Below the pieces are notes generated by a model. It was not told where the DNA came from. It saw only the letters and a list, made by a program, of their open reading frames with translations, and searched no databases. 40,683 nt of DNA. Origin: Candidatus Hydrogenedentota bacterium (GTDB taxonomy: Bacteria; Hydrogenedentota; Hydrogenedentia; Hydrogenedentales; CAITNO01). A program made the translations under genes and the position numbers. The first letter of the stretch is position 1. The number at the start of each line of letters is the position of its first letter. The DNA lies in contig JAAYBR010000048.1 in the NCBI GenBank assembly GCA_012730045.1, positions 1 through 40,683 on the forward strand. The letters are read 5' to 3'. This document shows, in pieces, positions 22,429 through 33,778 of this stretch.

Positions 22429-23982
22429 CTACTGCTGCGCGGCCGCTTCCGGCGCGGGGGCGGCTTCGGGGGGCGTTTCCACCGCCGGTGCGGGGGCGGG
22501 GGCTTCAGGGGCGGGCGGTGCGGCGGCGGGCGTCTGTTCCGCAGGCGCGGGGGCGGCCTCTGTGGCGGGGGCCCCGGGGGCCGGTGTCTCAGGCGCGGGC
22601 GCGGCTCCCGCCGGCGTCTCGGGGACGGGAGGGGCCGCTGGCGGCGCGGGCGCGGACGGCGCCTTCTCCGCGGGGGGCTCGGCCGGGGCCGCCTCGGGAA
22701 CAGCTTCCGCTGCGGGTGCGGCGGGGGGCTCGGCCGGGGCCGCCTCGGGAACGGCTTCCGCCGCGGGTGCGGCGGGGGGCTCGGCCGGGACCGCCTCCGC
22801 CGGCGCTGCTGGCGGTTCCGGCGCGGGCGGCGCTTCCGTGTCCTCGGTGGTCAGGGCGAGGCCGGGGTTGCGGCTCCATTCGGCCATGGACCCGTCGTAC
22901 AGCGCCACATTTTCGTAGCCCGCAAGCCGGTGGCCGAAATAGCCGAGGGCCGCCTCGTTGCCGGAGTTGCAGTAGACCACCACGCGGGCGGCGGGGTCGC
23001 CGTCGCCGACGGCAAGCGCCGCCTTGACCTCTTCCTTCGATTTGAAGAGGAGCGTGGTCTCGTCCAAAATCCGCGATGCCGGGCGGCTGAAGGCCTTGGG
23101 GATGTGGCCCGCGCGGGGCACGAAGTCCTTCTTCTCCCCGCCCAAATAGAAAGGCCGGGGCCGGACGTCCACGACCAGGCCCTTCCCGGAAACAAGCAGC
23201 TCCAGCACCTCGCCCTGCCGGGAAATAACCTCGGGGCGAATCTTAACCTTCACATTCTCCACCGGGACAGGCTTGGCCGATCCCTCGCCGCTCTCCACGG
23301 GCAGGGCGTCGGCCATCCACTTGCGCAGGCCGCCGTCCAGCAGATGCACCTCCGGAAAGGAGAGATACTCGAGCACCCAGAACACCCGCGCGGGGGGAAT
23401 GGCATTCTCATGCGAGTCGCCCTCGCCGTAGACGATGACCGTGCGGTCCGCGGTGATGCCGCGCTGCGCCAGCAGGTCGGCGAGCTGGTCCACCGGACGC
23501 AGCAGGTTAACCACCCCGTTGCGCTCCTCGGAGAGGGCCTTCGCGGGCAGGTTCACCGCGCCGGCAATGTGGTTCTTCGTGTAGGCCTCAGGTTCGCGGG
23601 CGTCCACGAAAAGGGCGTCGGGCACGCGGACGGCGTCGAGGGTCGGCGCGGCGAGGGCGAGGGGGTGGCCCAGGTATTCCGGCTGTTCCGCGGGCGCGGG
23701 CGCGGGCGCTTCGGCGGGGGTTTCGGGCGCCGCCGGCGCGGCCGGCGTCTCGGCGGGAGCAGGTTCGGGGGGCGCGGCCGGTGCCGGATCCGCCGGGGGC
23801 GGGGCCTGTTCGGGGGCGGGTTCTTCTGCCGGAGCCGGGTCGGCGGGGGCCGGGGTTTCCACCGGGGCGGGCGCGTCCGTGACTTCGGCGGCGGGCGGTG
23901 CCGCAGCCTCGGCGGGGGCCTCCTGGGCGGCGCACACCCCCGCGCAAAGCAGGAAACAGACAAAGAGGACGAAACGGGTCAT
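22429..23982 (-). CDS. Exported double-rhodanese protein with Ala/Pro/Glu-rich tails
   Basis: This 517-aa protein has a signal peptide (about 1-19) and a low-complexity Ala/Pro/Glu linker (20-100). Rhodanese domain 1 (about 103-235) follows, then rhodanese domain 2 (about 255-375), then a long Ala/Pro-rich tail (380-517) with 17-aa repeats. The layout matches thiosulfate/3-mercaptopyruvate sulfurtransferases, which move sulfane sulfur to an acceptor such as cyanide or a thiol. As is usual, only domain 2 has the catalytic Cys (Cys338 in VVYCNSGNEA); domain 1 has VYGEGDSHEN there. GGGAG lies 10 nt before the ATG. The tails may tether or space the enzyme outside the cytoplasm (inference). Confidence 0.85.
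   Translation of the reverse strand: MTRFVLFVCFLLCAGVCAAQEAPAEAAAPPAAEVTDAPAPVETPAPADPAPAEEPAPEQAPPPADPAPAAPPEPAPAETPAAPAAPETPAEAPAPAPAEQPEYLGHPLALAAPTLDAVRVPDALFVDAREPEAYTKNHIAGAVNLPAKALSEERNGVVNLLRPVDQLADLLAQRGITADRTVIVYGEGDSHENAIPPARVFWVLEYLSFPEVHLLDGGLRKWMADALPVESGEGSAKPVPVENVKVKIRPEVISRQGEVLELLVSGKGLVVDVRPRPFYLGGEKKDFVPRAGHIPKAFSRPASRILDETTLLFKSKEEVKAALAVGDGDPAARVVVYCNSGNEAALGYFGHRLAGYENVALYDGSMAEWSRNPGLALTTEDTEAPPAPEPPAAPAEAVPAEPPAAPAAEAVPEAAPAEPPAAPAAEAVPEAAPAEPPAEKAPSAPAPPAAPPVPETPAGAAPAPETPAPGAPATEAAPAPAEQTPAAAPPAPEAPAPAPAVETPPEAAPAPEAAAQQ
22681..22800. repeat. 51-bp in-frame coding repeats
   Basis: Units of 51 bp at 22681-22731 and 22732-22782, with a third partial unit, encode 17-aa Ala/Pro/Glu repeats (PAEPPAAPAAEAVPEAA) in the rhodanese protein tail. 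The copies differ at a few bases, indicating recent tandem duplication. Confidence 0.75.
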
Positions 23983-24043
23983 GAACGGAGTCTCCCAGAA
24001 CGTTGTCCAAATATCATGCCATAAATGAATGGCGCGGGGACAG

Positions 24044-24937
24044 TTAAGAGTTCCCGCCGCTCTTGGCGGGGGCCTGGGAGAGGCCGCCGTTCAGGCGTTT
24101 CCAGGCGGCCATGGACCGGGTCAGGTGGTCCCGCGCATCCCCGCCGATCCCGTAGCACTGGAGGCCCACCGGGCCCTTGTAGCCGAGTTCCGACAGGGTG
24201 CGCAGCACCTGGGACACGTCGTAGGAGCCCCTGTCGAGGGGTTGGAGCCAGTCGCCCGTGCCCGCGTGAATCGCCTCGGCGCGGTCCGCGCCGTTGATGC
24301 TGACGGCCCGCAGGCGGGGCAGGGCCGATTCCAGCACGGGGCGGAGGTCTTCCTCCCGGTCCACCTTGAGCCAGTGGCACAGGTTGAACATGACCCCCAC
24401 ATTGGGCCGGTCCGCCTTTTCAGCGATGCGCACGGCGTCCGACACCTTCTCCACCCAGTCGTTGGCGTGGGGGTACAGGAGAACCTCCGTGCCGGAGGCC
24501 TTCGCCAGGCCGGCGATCTCCCGCACAATGTCCACACCGCGCGCGTCGCCCGCCGGGTCGGACGGCGCCATGCCCTGCATGAGCAGGCAGAGCTGCACGC
24601 CGCGGCCTTTGAGGAGAGGCAGCACGGCCTCCAGTTTCTCCCGGTCGTAGGGCGGGGCGCCCTCCTTCATGGACACCTGCATGGTGATCTGGAAGAGCTT
24701 GAGTCCCGCCGTGTCCAGCGTTTCCAGGCGCTCCTGGACATTGTCCAGCCACAGATGCCCCGCCCCGTCGTAGCCCAGCTCTTTGAGCAGCGCCGCCTGC
24801 TCGGGCAGGGTGCGTTTCAGGCTGTCGTGGGTGTCCATGCAGTAGGCGAAAAAGGGGAGGGGGGAGGGGTCCGCCGCCGGTGCCGGGGCGGCGCACAGGG
24901 CCGCGAGCGCCGCGAGGAGCGCGAGGGAAAGATGCAT
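24044..24937 (-). CDS. Exported sugar-phosphate isomerase/epimerase-like TIM barrel
   Basis: This 297-aa protein has a signal peptide (about 1-22) followed by an AP-endonuclease-2/xylose-isomerase-like TIM barrel. The features are LLKELGYDGAGHLWLDN, GVQLCLLMQGMAPSD, EVLLYPHANDW, VGVMFNLCHWLKVD (His/Cys at the barrel mouth), RAVSINGADR and GPVGLQCYGIGG. The metal-binding Glu/Asp/His set is only partly evident, so activity is uncertain. In families of this kind the reaction is often isomerisation or epimerisation of a sugar. The ATG at 24937 has GGGAG 9 nt upstream. It lies 17 bp after the Tat-signal protein gene on the same strand, so the two are likely one operon. Confidence 0.8.
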   Translation of the reverse strand: MHLSLALLAALAALCAAPAPAADPSPLPFFAYCMDTHDSLKRTLPEQAALLKELGYDGAGHLWLDNVQERLETLDTAGLKLFQITMQVSMKEGAPPYDREKLEAVLPLLKGRGVQLCLLMQGMAPSDPAGDARGVDIVREIAGLAKASGTEVLLYPHANDWVEKVSDAVRIAEKADRPNVGVMFNLCHWLKVDREEDLRPVLESALPRLRAVSINGADRAEAIHAGTGDWLQPLDRGSYDVSQVLRTLSELGYKGPVGLQCYGIGGDARDHLTRSMAAWKRLNGGLSQAPAKSGGNS

Positions 24938-24954
24938 GGCCGGGACTCCCTGGG

Positions 24955-25953
24955 TTAGACGGCGGGCGCGCGCCAGGGCCGGGTGCGCTGGACCTTGGCG
25001 AGCACCTGCCGGGCGATGGTGGCGTCCTTCTCGATCTCAAAGTCGAACATGCCGAGGAGGGAGAAGTCCGCGCCGTTGTCGAACACGTACTGCAGGGCGT
25101 CCTCCGGGGGGATGGCACCGGCGGCCATGACCTTGAAGGCGATCCACGGCTTCTCGACGTCCTTCATGACCTCGATCACCTCGTTCGGGTCCTTGCACCA
25201 GTATCCGGGAATCTCGCTGTGCGGGCCCTTGATCTCCTCCGGCTTCGGGCCCGTGGGGTAGTTGTGGTGGTGGAAGGTCTTGATGTAGAAGTCGGCGGGA
25301 ATCTGGTGCTTCTCGCACAGGCGGATGACCTCGATGTCGTGCGCGCCGACTCCGGAGGGCATGCCGTGGTCGTGGCCGATGCCGACGGCGCGTTTGACCG
25401 CCTCGACGTTCCCCTCCGAGGCAAAACGGTCGCCCGCGACGCCCCAGAGGTACACCGCCTCCGTCCCCATCTCCTTGAGTTCCTTTACCTGCGCGGCATA
25501 GGCGTCGGGCTCCTTGTCCACCTGGGCCGTCGGGCAGATGATCCACTGGATTCTTCCGCCCCGCTCGTCGCGGTGGGCCTTCAGGGTGGCCATCGCCCGC
25601 GGGACGGTGTGGATGACCAGGGTGTTCACGCCGTTGGCCTCGGCCAGCGACATGGTCTCCATGATCTTCTCGTCCGTGTTGTAGTGCGCGCAGAGGTCAT
25701 AGACGTACTTGAGGTCGCGGCTGTGGGTGAAGTGCGTGAGCAGGTTGCCGCCGAGGAGGATGCGGCTGACCGCAAGGTCCCCGATCTTCCCCCTTTCCAT
25801 TCCCTCCCTGTTCGTGGTGAGGTCTATGGGCGCGGGCGGCGCCTCCGCGTCATTGGCCGCGGCCTGAAACCCGCAGCCGGCCGCCATCCCGGCCGCCGCC
25901 CCCCCCATCAGCGCCTGTTTCACGAATTCCCTGCGGTTGGACTGGTGCGCCAT
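24955..25953 (-). CDS. Tat-signal TIM-barrel-like protein, possible lipoprotein
   Basis: This 332-aa protein begins with a twin-arginine signal (NRREFVKQALMGGAAAG) whose end, MAAGC, could also be a lipobox with Cys27. The mature part shows alternating strands and helices: SRILLGGNLLTHF, GVNTLVIHTVPRA, AVYLWGVAGDRFA, DFYIKTFHHHNYP and WIAFKVMAAGAIPPEDALQY. Together these suggest a TIM barrel related to aldo-keto reductase-like proteins. The standard AKR catalytic tetrad is not convincingly present. A folded, cofactor- or metal-bearing exported enzyme is implied by the Tat signal. AGGGAG lies 8 nt upstream of the ATG. It precedes the isomerase-like gene by 17 bp. Confidence 0.75.
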   Translation of the reverse strand: MAHQSNRREFVKQALMGGAAAGMAAGCGFQAAANDAEAPPAPIDLTTNREGMERGKIGDLAVSRILLGGNLLTHFTHSRDLKYVYDLCAHYNTDEKIMETMSLAEANGVNTLVIHTVPRAMATLKAHRDERGGRIQWIICPTAQVDKEPDAYAAQVKELKEMGTEAVYLWGVAGDRFASEGNVEAVKRAVGIGHDHGMPSGVGAHDIEVIRLCEKHQIPADFYIKTFHHHNYPTGPKPEEIKGPHSEIPGYWCKDPNEVIEVMKDVEKPWIAFKVMAAGAIPPEDALQYVFDNGADFSLLGMFDFEIEKDATIARQVLAKVQRTRPWRAPAV

Positions 25954-26023
25954 TGGGGCGTCTCCCTTGGTTGCGCCGACGTCTCGCGGCGCCGCCAGTG
26001 TACAGCGGCGCCGGTCTTGGGAA

Positions 26024-26060
26024 CAAAAAAAGAACCGCGGCGGGGACGGCCCCGCCGCGG
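26024..26060 (-). terminator. Intrinsic terminator of the pnt operon
   Basis: A perfect 11-bp stem CCGCGGCGGGG/CCCCGCCGCGG (26035-26045, 26050-26060) with a 4-nt loop is followed on the minus strand by TTCTTTTTTTG. It lies 18 bp after the pntB stop at 26079. Confidence 0.93.
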
Positions 26061-26078
26061 ACGAAAAGCAGGAAAGAC

Positions 26079-27466
<1,388 letters not shown>

Positions 27467-27470
<4 letters not shown>

Positions 27471-27756
27471 TTCTTGGCGTCCTTGCTTTTGAACATGAGC
27501 AGCATGCGGTGGGTGACCACATAGCCGCCGAAGACGTTGATGGCGCCGCCGATCATGGCGACCAGCCCGATGAAGGCCAGGAAGGGCGACTCGTTTCCCG
27601 CGCCCGCGGCCATGATCGCGCCCACGATGCTGATGCCGGAGATCGCGTTGGACCCCGACATGAGCGGCGTGTGCAGCTGGGAGGGCACCTTGTTGATCAG
27701 CTCAACCCCCAGGAAGATGGCGATGGTAAAGGTGAACAGCAGCAGCATGGTGACGC

Positions 27757-27760
<4 letters not shown>
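27467..27760 (-). CDS. pntA2: NAD(P) transhydrogenase subunit alpha part 2
   Basis: This 97-aa membrane subunit corresponds to the C-terminal part of E. coli PntA, here encoded separately as in Rhodospirillum rubrum. It has three to four hydrophobic spans and the motifs VELINKVPSQLHTPLMSGSN and GGAINVFGGYVVTHRML, which contribute to the proton channel. I chose the ATG at 27760 because it overlaps the upstream stop (ATGA) and starts directly at the first helix. It is translationally coupled at both ends. Confidence 0.94.
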
Positions 27761-28896
<1,136 letters not shown>

Positions 28897-29207
28897 GGCG
28901 ATACTCCTATCCTAGTTGCCAAACAGGGGATTCTTGTCCGCGCAAGCGCCGATAGTGTACCCCCTGCCGCCGCCGCGATGCAATGCCGCCGCCGCGTAAA
29001 AGGGGCAGACCAGCCGGATGACCCCTTCCGGGTGGTTTCGCATGGGAACCGCGCCGCGCCTTTTCGGTTCAACGGTTCCACGGATGGACTCCCCCGGGAG
29101 ACCCCGGAGAAATCAGGAAAAATTTCCGGGTTGGACACCACCCGCGCGGCGTCCGGGCGGCAGTTTGCGCACGGCCCCCCCCCTCGTCAATACTGGAGGG
29201 GCAAGGA
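28897..29207. other. Divergent intergenic region
   Basis: These 311 bp separate the minus-strand pnt operon from the plus-strand beta-propeller gene and must hold both promoters. No box pair is strong enough to call, and no gene, repeat or RNA is seen. GGAGG lies 10-15 nt before the ATG at 29208. Confidence 0.5.
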
Positions 29208-30746
29208 ATGTCCGGCCGAAGACGAAAGGGTGATGGATTGAACCTGCGTTTCCTGCGGCGGCTGTGCGCCGCCGCGTGCCTGTTCCCGGTGTGCGCCGCC
29301 GTTCACGCCGGAGACCAGCCCCAGTGGGGCGCGGCGCATTCCCGCAACATGGTCTCGGCGGAGACCGGCCTGCCGGACGCCGTGGCGGCGGAGGGCGAGG
29401 CCGGTCCCCTGTGGTCCGTCGGTCTGGGCGACAACAGCTACGGCACCCCCGTGGTCGCCGGGGGCCGGGTTTACATCGGCGCGAACAACCTGAACCCCGT
29501 GGACGCCCGGCTCCAGGGCGACTACGGCCTGCTGTACTGCCTCTCGGAAAAGGACGGGGCGCTCCTGTGGAAACTCGGCACGCCGCGCATCGGCGGCGAC
29601 GACTATCTGGACTGGCCGGGCATCGCCGTGTGCTCCCCGCCCACGGTGGAGGGCGACCGCGTCTACGCCGTGACCAACCGCTACCAGATTGTCTGTCTCG
29701 ACGCGCGCGGACAGGAGAACGGCAACGACGGCCCGTATTTGGACGAGGGTGTCCTCATGGCGCGGGACGGCGAGCCGCCTCTGGAGGTCACCGCGTCCGA
29801 CGCCGATGTGCTCTGGATCTTCGACCTGAAGACGCAGGCGGGCATTTACCCCCACGACGGGGCGCACGCCTCTCCGCTGCTGGACGGCCCCTGGCTCTAT
29901 GCGAACTCCTGCAACGGCGTGGACAACACGCACAAAGTGATCCGGAATCCCGATGCGCCCAGCCTCGTGGTGCTCGACAAGCGCACCGGACGGCTGGTGG
30001 CGCGCGACGGCGAGCGGATCGGCCCGCGCGTTTTCCACTCCACCTGGTCGTCCCCCGCGCTCGGCGCGGTGGACGGCGTGCAGACAGTCTTCTTCTGCGG
30101 CGGCGACGGCGTGTGCTACGGGTTCAGGGCCCTCGGCCATGACGAGGCCCCGGAGCCGGAGCGGGTGCTGGAGCGGATCTGGCGCTTCGACCCCGACCCG
30201 GCGGCGCCGAAGGAAAATGTCGCGGAGTACTTGAAGGACAACCAAGCGGGGCCCAGCACCATCCACAGCATGCCGGTATGGCTGGACGGACGCCTCTACA
30301 TCACCGGCGGCGGCGACACGTGGTGGGGCAAGCGCGAGGCCTGGCTCAAGTGCGTGGACACCTCCAAGCCGGGCGATGCGACGGAGTCGGGCCTGCTCTG
30401 GACCGCGCCGCTCAAGAAGTTCAGCATGTCCACGCCCTGCGTGGCGGACGGCCTGGTCTTTGTCACCGACGGCGGCGGGGAGCTTTCCTGTGTGGACGCG
30501 GCGACGGGTGCCCTGCTGTGGGCCGAGGACCTGGGCGGGGAGATATGGGGCTCCGTGCTCGCGGCGGACGGGAAGGTCTATGTGGGTACGCGGCGCGGCG
30601 AGGTGGCGGTCTTCGCCGCCGCGCGGGAGAAGCAACTGCTCTCGCGGGCAACCCTGGGCGCGGCCATTTCATCCACCCCCGTGGCGGCAAACGGCGCGCT
30701 CTTCGTGGCGACGCAGGAGCGCATCTTCGCCTTCGGAAAACGCTGA
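29208..30746 (+). CDS. Exported PQQ-like beta-propeller protein
   Basis: This 512-aa protein has a signal peptide (about 11-34, LNLRFLRRLCAAACLFPVCA) and repeated beta-propeller blades of the PQQ/WD40-like kind. Examples are YGTPVVAGGRVYIGANN, LLYCLSEKDGALLWKLG, VYAVTNRYQIVCLDARG, GLVFVTDGGGELSCVDAATG, ALLWAEDLGGEIWGSVLAAD and GKVYVGTRRGEVAVFAA. Dehydrogenase-specific PQQ or Ca ligands are not evident, so it is more likely a binding or scaffold protein, as in the outer-membrane assembly protein BamB family, or an enzyme of unknown type. Two starts are possible: ATG 29208 (GGAGG upstream) or TTG 29238 (GAAAGGG 8 nt upstream), which starts exactly at the signal peptide. It leads a plus-strand group with a crotonase and a GH36 enzyme. 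Confidence 0.85.
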   Translation: MSGRRRKGDGLNLRFLRRLCAAACLFPVCAAVHAGDQPQWGAAHSRNMVSAETGLPDAVAAEGEAGPLWSVGLGDNSYGTPVVAGGRVYIGANNLNPVDARLQGDYGLLYCLSEKDGALLWKLGTPRIGGDDYLDWPGIAVCSPPTVEGDRVYAVTNRYQIVCLDARGQENGNDGPYLDEGVLMARDGEPPLEVTASDADVLWIFDLKTQAGIYPHDGAHASPLLDGPWLYANSCNGVDNTHKVIRNPDAPSLVVLDKRTGRLVARDGERIGPRVFHSTWSSPALGAVDGVQTVFFCGGDGVCYGFRALGHDEAPEPERVLERIWRFDPDPAAPKENVAEYLKDNQAGPSTIHSMPVWLDGRLYITGGGDTWWGKREAWLKCVDTSKPGDATESGLLWTAPLKKFSMSTPCVADGLVFVTDGGGELSCVDAATGALLWAEDLGGEIWGSVLAADGKVYVGTRRGEVAVFAAAREKQLLSRATLGAAISSTPVAANGALFVATQERIFAFGKR

Positions 30747-30779
30747 CAGGACCGCGAACCAACCCGGAGAGGAAACGGC

Positions 30780-31571
30780 ATGAATCTGGACGCATACGCG
30801 GCGCAAAGCGACGTGCTGGTGACGCTGGAGGACGGGGTGCTGGTCCTGCGCTTCAACCGGCCGGAGAAGAAGAACGCCCTGAACGCCGCCATGTACACGG
30901 TGCTGGCGGACGCCCTGAACGCCTCGGGGGACGACCCCGCCGTGCGCGCCGTGCTGTTTCTCGGCGGGGAGAAGTTCTTCTCCAGCGGCAACGATGTGCA
31001 GGAGTTCCTGTTCAATCCCCCGCGCGACACGTCCCACCCCGTGATCCGGTTTCTGGAGGCGCTGGCCACGGCGCGCAAGCCGCTCGTAGCGGGCGTGAAC
31101 GGCTTCGCCGTCGGCGTCGGCACCACGCTGCTGCTCCACTGCGACCTGGTCTACGCGGCGGAGGACGCGCGGTTTCACCTGCCCTTCGTGAGCCTCGGCC
31201 TGTGCCCCGAGGCCGGGTCCAGCCTGCTCCTGCCCGCGCTCGCCGGCCCCGCGCGCGCCGCCGAGGCCGTGCTGCTGGGAAAACCCTTCGATGCGCCCAC
31301 CGCGCTGTCCTGGGGGCTGATCAATGCCGTCTGCCCCTCCGGACAGGCCGAGGCCGCCGCCCGCGAGGCCGCCGCGGCCCTTACCCGCCAGCCCCCGGCC
31401 GCCGTGCGCGCGTCCCGGGCCCTCCTGCGCGGCGCGATGCCGGAGCAGGTCGTCGCCGCCATCCACCGCGAGGCGGCGGTCTTCGTCGAACGCCTGACCT
31501 CCCCCGAGGCCGCCGAGGCCTTCCAGGCCTTCCTGCAGCACCGCCCGCCGGATTTTTCCCAGTTCACTTGA
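30780..31571 (+). CDS. Enoyl-CoA hydratase/isomerase family protein
   Basis: This 263-aa crotonase-fold cytoplasmic enzyme acts on acyl-CoA thioesters. It shows LRFNRPEKKNALNAAMYTVL and the oxyanion-hole segments KFFSSGNDVQEF (about 62-73) and GVNGFAVGVGTTLLLHCDLV. LPFVSLGLCPEAGSSLLLP carries the Glu corresponding to the enoyl-CoA isomerase residue, while the second hydratase Glu is not evident. This favours a delta3-delta2-enoyl-CoA isomerase-like activity over hydration. GGAGAGGAAACGGC precedes the ATG. It lies 33 bp after the beta-propeller gene and 42 bp before the GH36 gene. The pairing with glycan enzymes is unexplained. Confidence 0.9.
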   Translation: MNLDAYAAQSDVLVTLEDGVLVLRFNRPEKKNALNAAMYTVLADALNASGDDPAVRAVLFLGGEKFFSSGNDVQEFLFNPPRDTSHPVIRFLEALATARKPLVAGVNGFAVGVGTTLLLHCDLVYAAEDARFHLPFVSLGLCPEAGSSLLLPALAGPARAAEAVLLGKPFDAPTALSWGLINAVCPSGQAEAAAREAAAALTRQPPAAVRASRALLRGAMPEQVVAAIHREAAVFVERLTSPEAAEAFQAFLQHRPPDFSQFT

Positions 31572-31613
31572 AGGAGCCCGCGCGTCCGGTGGGACCGGGC
31601 GGAGGAATGAATC

Positions 31614-33683
31614 ATGACAATGAAAGCCGGGGGTGTCCGTGACGGGCGCGTTTCTTCCCGGGGGTTCCCACTCAACGCCGCAGTCCGGGCCGCCCTGTGC
31701 GCGTGCCTGCTGGCCGTCTGCGCCGCCGCCGCGGAGGAGGGCGCCGCGTCCGCATGGGTTTCGGATCATTTTCGCGGCGACGGTTCGAGTCTCCCTTTCT
31801 CCTTCACCTATGACGGCAAGGCGTCCGACGGGCTGCTCCGGCAATGGCCGTCGTCCTCGGAGACCCGGCAACTGGACGCCCTGCGCACCGAGCGGACGCT
31901 CTCCTGGACGGATCCCCGGACAAAGCTCTCCGTCCGCTGCGTGGTGGTCGAGTATGCGGACTATCCCGCGGTCGAGTGGACGGTCTATCTGAAGAACAAC
32001 GGCCCGGAGGACACGCCGATTCTGGAGCGGATCCAGGCGCTGGATGTCCTGCTCAGCAAGGAGGCCGGCGGGCCGTTCATCCTCAACGGGATCAAGGGCG
32101 ACTGGACCGTCGCCGAAGGCTACGAGCCCTATGAACTTGCGCTGGGCGCCGGCGCGCGCAAGGAGTTCGCCCCGGGAAACCACCCCGGAAAATCCACCTC
32201 GGGTCCCGACGGCTGGCCGTACTTCAACCTGTCCCTGCCGACTGGCCGTGTTTTGATGGCGGTCGGCTGGCCGGGACAGTGGGCCGCGTCGTTCGCCTGC
32301 GAATCCGCGGGCGCGCTGCGTGTGCTGGCCGGACAGGAATTGACGCATCTCCGCCTGAAACCGGGCGAGGAGGTCCGCACCCCGCTGATCGCGCTGCTGT
32401 TCTCCCAAGAGAGGGACTTGGCGGAGTCGCAGAACCTCTGGCGCCGCTGGTACGTCGCGCACAACATGCCGCGCGTGGACGGAGAGACCCAGCGGGCCGT
32501 CACGCAGATCCAGGTCGGCGGGGGCGAGCAGGACATCGCCTCCGCCCGGCTGTTTCTGGAAAACGGCATCAGGCCCGACATCTGCTGGCGCGACGCCGGG
32601 GCGGGCGGCACCACGTGGTACCCCAGCGACATGGAACCCTGGAAGGACGCGCTGGCCTGGCTCAACACCGGCACCTGGGAGATTGACCCCGCCAAGTACC
32701 CGAACGGGTTCAGGCCCTTCAGCGACTGGGTCCACGCGAACGGCATGCAGTTCCTCCTGTGGTTCGAGCCGGAACGGGTCGGCAGCATGGAGTCCTGGAT
32801 CGGCCGGAACCACCCGGAATGGGTCATGCCGTGCAACGAGCAGGGCGCCCTGCTGAACGAGGGCGACCCGGCGGCCCTGGAGTGGCTCATCGGCCACCTC
32901 GACGGCATGATCAAGGAGCAGGGGATTGACTGGTACCGGGAGGACATGAACGGCGTCGGGCCCCTGCCCGGATGGCGCGGCCATGACGCGGAGGACCGGC
33001 AGGGCATCACCGAAAACCTCTATGTTCAGGGTCACCTGCGGCTGTGGGACGAGCTGCGGCGGCGAAACCCCCGGCTGCGGATTGACTCCTGCGCTTCCGG
33101 CGGACGCCGCAACGACTTGGAGACCATGCGCAGGGCCGTCCCCCTGACCCGGAGTGATTTCCAGTTCCCCGACATGAAGGGGGTCATTGAGGGCAACCAG
33201 GGGCACACCTACGGGCTGTCGTTCTGGCTGCCGTTTCAGGGGACGGGCTGCTACCAGTACGACCCTTACGCCTACCGGAGTTTCTACCTGCCCCTGTTCG
33301 GCATGGGCGGCCTCTCCCCGGACAACGTTGAGGCGCAGAAGAGGGCGTACAGCGAGGTCCGCAAGGTCGGTCCCTGCATGCTGCACGACTATTACCCCCT
33401 CACTGAATACAGCCTCGCGCCGGACCGCTGGATCGCGTGGCAGTTCAATGATCCCGGGGAGGGAGTCGGCGTGGTGCAGGCGTTCCGCAGGCCGGACTGC
33501 GGCGAAGCCTCCATGACCTTCAAACTCAGGGGTCTCCGGGAAGACGCGGAGTATGAACTGGAGAACCTGGACACCGGAAAGGAACTCCGCACGGGGCGCG
33601 CGCTGATGCGGGAAGGGCTGACGGTCGCAATGGCGGAGAAACCGGCGGCGGCGGTGATCCTGTACCGGGCCGTCTCCCCATGA
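31614..33683 (+). CDS. Exported alpha-galactosidase, GH36 family
   Basis: This 689-aa protein has a signal peptide (hydrophobic core about 23-40), an N-terminal beta-supersandwich (about 45-285), a catalytic TIM barrel (about 290-600) and a C-terminal beta domain. Catalytic features of GH36 are visible. The nucleophile Asp444 is in DWYREDMN, and the acid/base Asp501 is in IDSCASGGRRND. Substrate-site residues are in FLLWFEPERV and DICWRDAGAGGTTWYP. Retaining GH36 enzymes release alpha-galactose (some act on alpha-N-acetylgalactosamine). GGAGGA lies 8 nt before the ATG at 31614. It ends the plus-strand group begun by the beta-propeller gene. Confidence 0.92.
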   Translation: MTMKAGGVRDGRVSSRGFPLNAAVRAALCACLLAVCAAAAEEGAASAWVSDHFRGDGSSLPFSFTYDGKASDGLLRQWPSSSETRQLDALRTERTLSWTDPRTKLSVRCVVVEYADYPAVEWTVYLKNNGPEDTPILERIQALDVLLSKEAGGPFILNGIKGDWTVAEGYEPYELALGAGARKEFAPGNHPGKSTSGPDGWPYFNLSLPTGRVLMAVGWPGQWAASFACESAGALRVLAGQELTHLRLKPGEEVRTPLIALLFSQERDLAESQNLWRRWYVAHNMPRVDGETQRAVTQIQVGGGEQDIASARLFLENGIRPDICWRDAGAGGTTWYPSDMEPWKDALAWLNTGTWEIDPAKYPNGFRPFSDWVHANGMQFLLWFEPERVGSMESWIGRNHPEWVMPCNEQGALLNEGDPAALEWLIGHLDGMIKEQGIDWYREDMNGVGPLPGWRGHDAEDRQGITENLYVQGHLRLWDELRRRNPRLRIDSCASGGRRNDLETMRRAVPLTRSDFQFPDMKGVIEGNQGHTYGLSFWLPFQGTGCYQYDPYAYRSFYLPLFGMGGLSPDNVEAQKRAYSEVRKVGPCMLHDYYPLTEYSLAPDRWIAWQFNDPGEGVGVVQAFRRPDCGEASMTFKLRGLREDAEYELENLDTGKELRTGRALMREGLTVAMAEKPAAAVILYRAVSP

Positions 33684-33713
33684 CCCGGCCGCCGCGTTCC
33701 CGCGGGCCGGGTG

Positions 33714-33775
33714 GTATACTACCGTCTGTTTTGACGGCTGTGTGAACCGCGCCCGGCCGGGCGCGGCGAGGAGTC
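33714..33775 (+). promoter_or_regulatory. Leader with 20-bp perfect palindrome
   Basis: A -10-like TATACT (33714-33719) and a small dyad CCGTC/GACGG (33722-33737) precede the palindrome CCGCGCCCGGCCGGGCGCGG (33747-33766). The ribosome binding site GAGGAG follows directly. In RNA this GC-only hairpin would end 2 nt before the site and could hinder translation. It may instead be a protein site. Confidence 0.5.
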
Positions 33776-33778
33776 TCT

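Noticed and set aside
30669-33386. 905-codon minus-strand frame
   Set aside because: It is antisense to the crotonase and GH36 genes, which have clear catalytic motifs.
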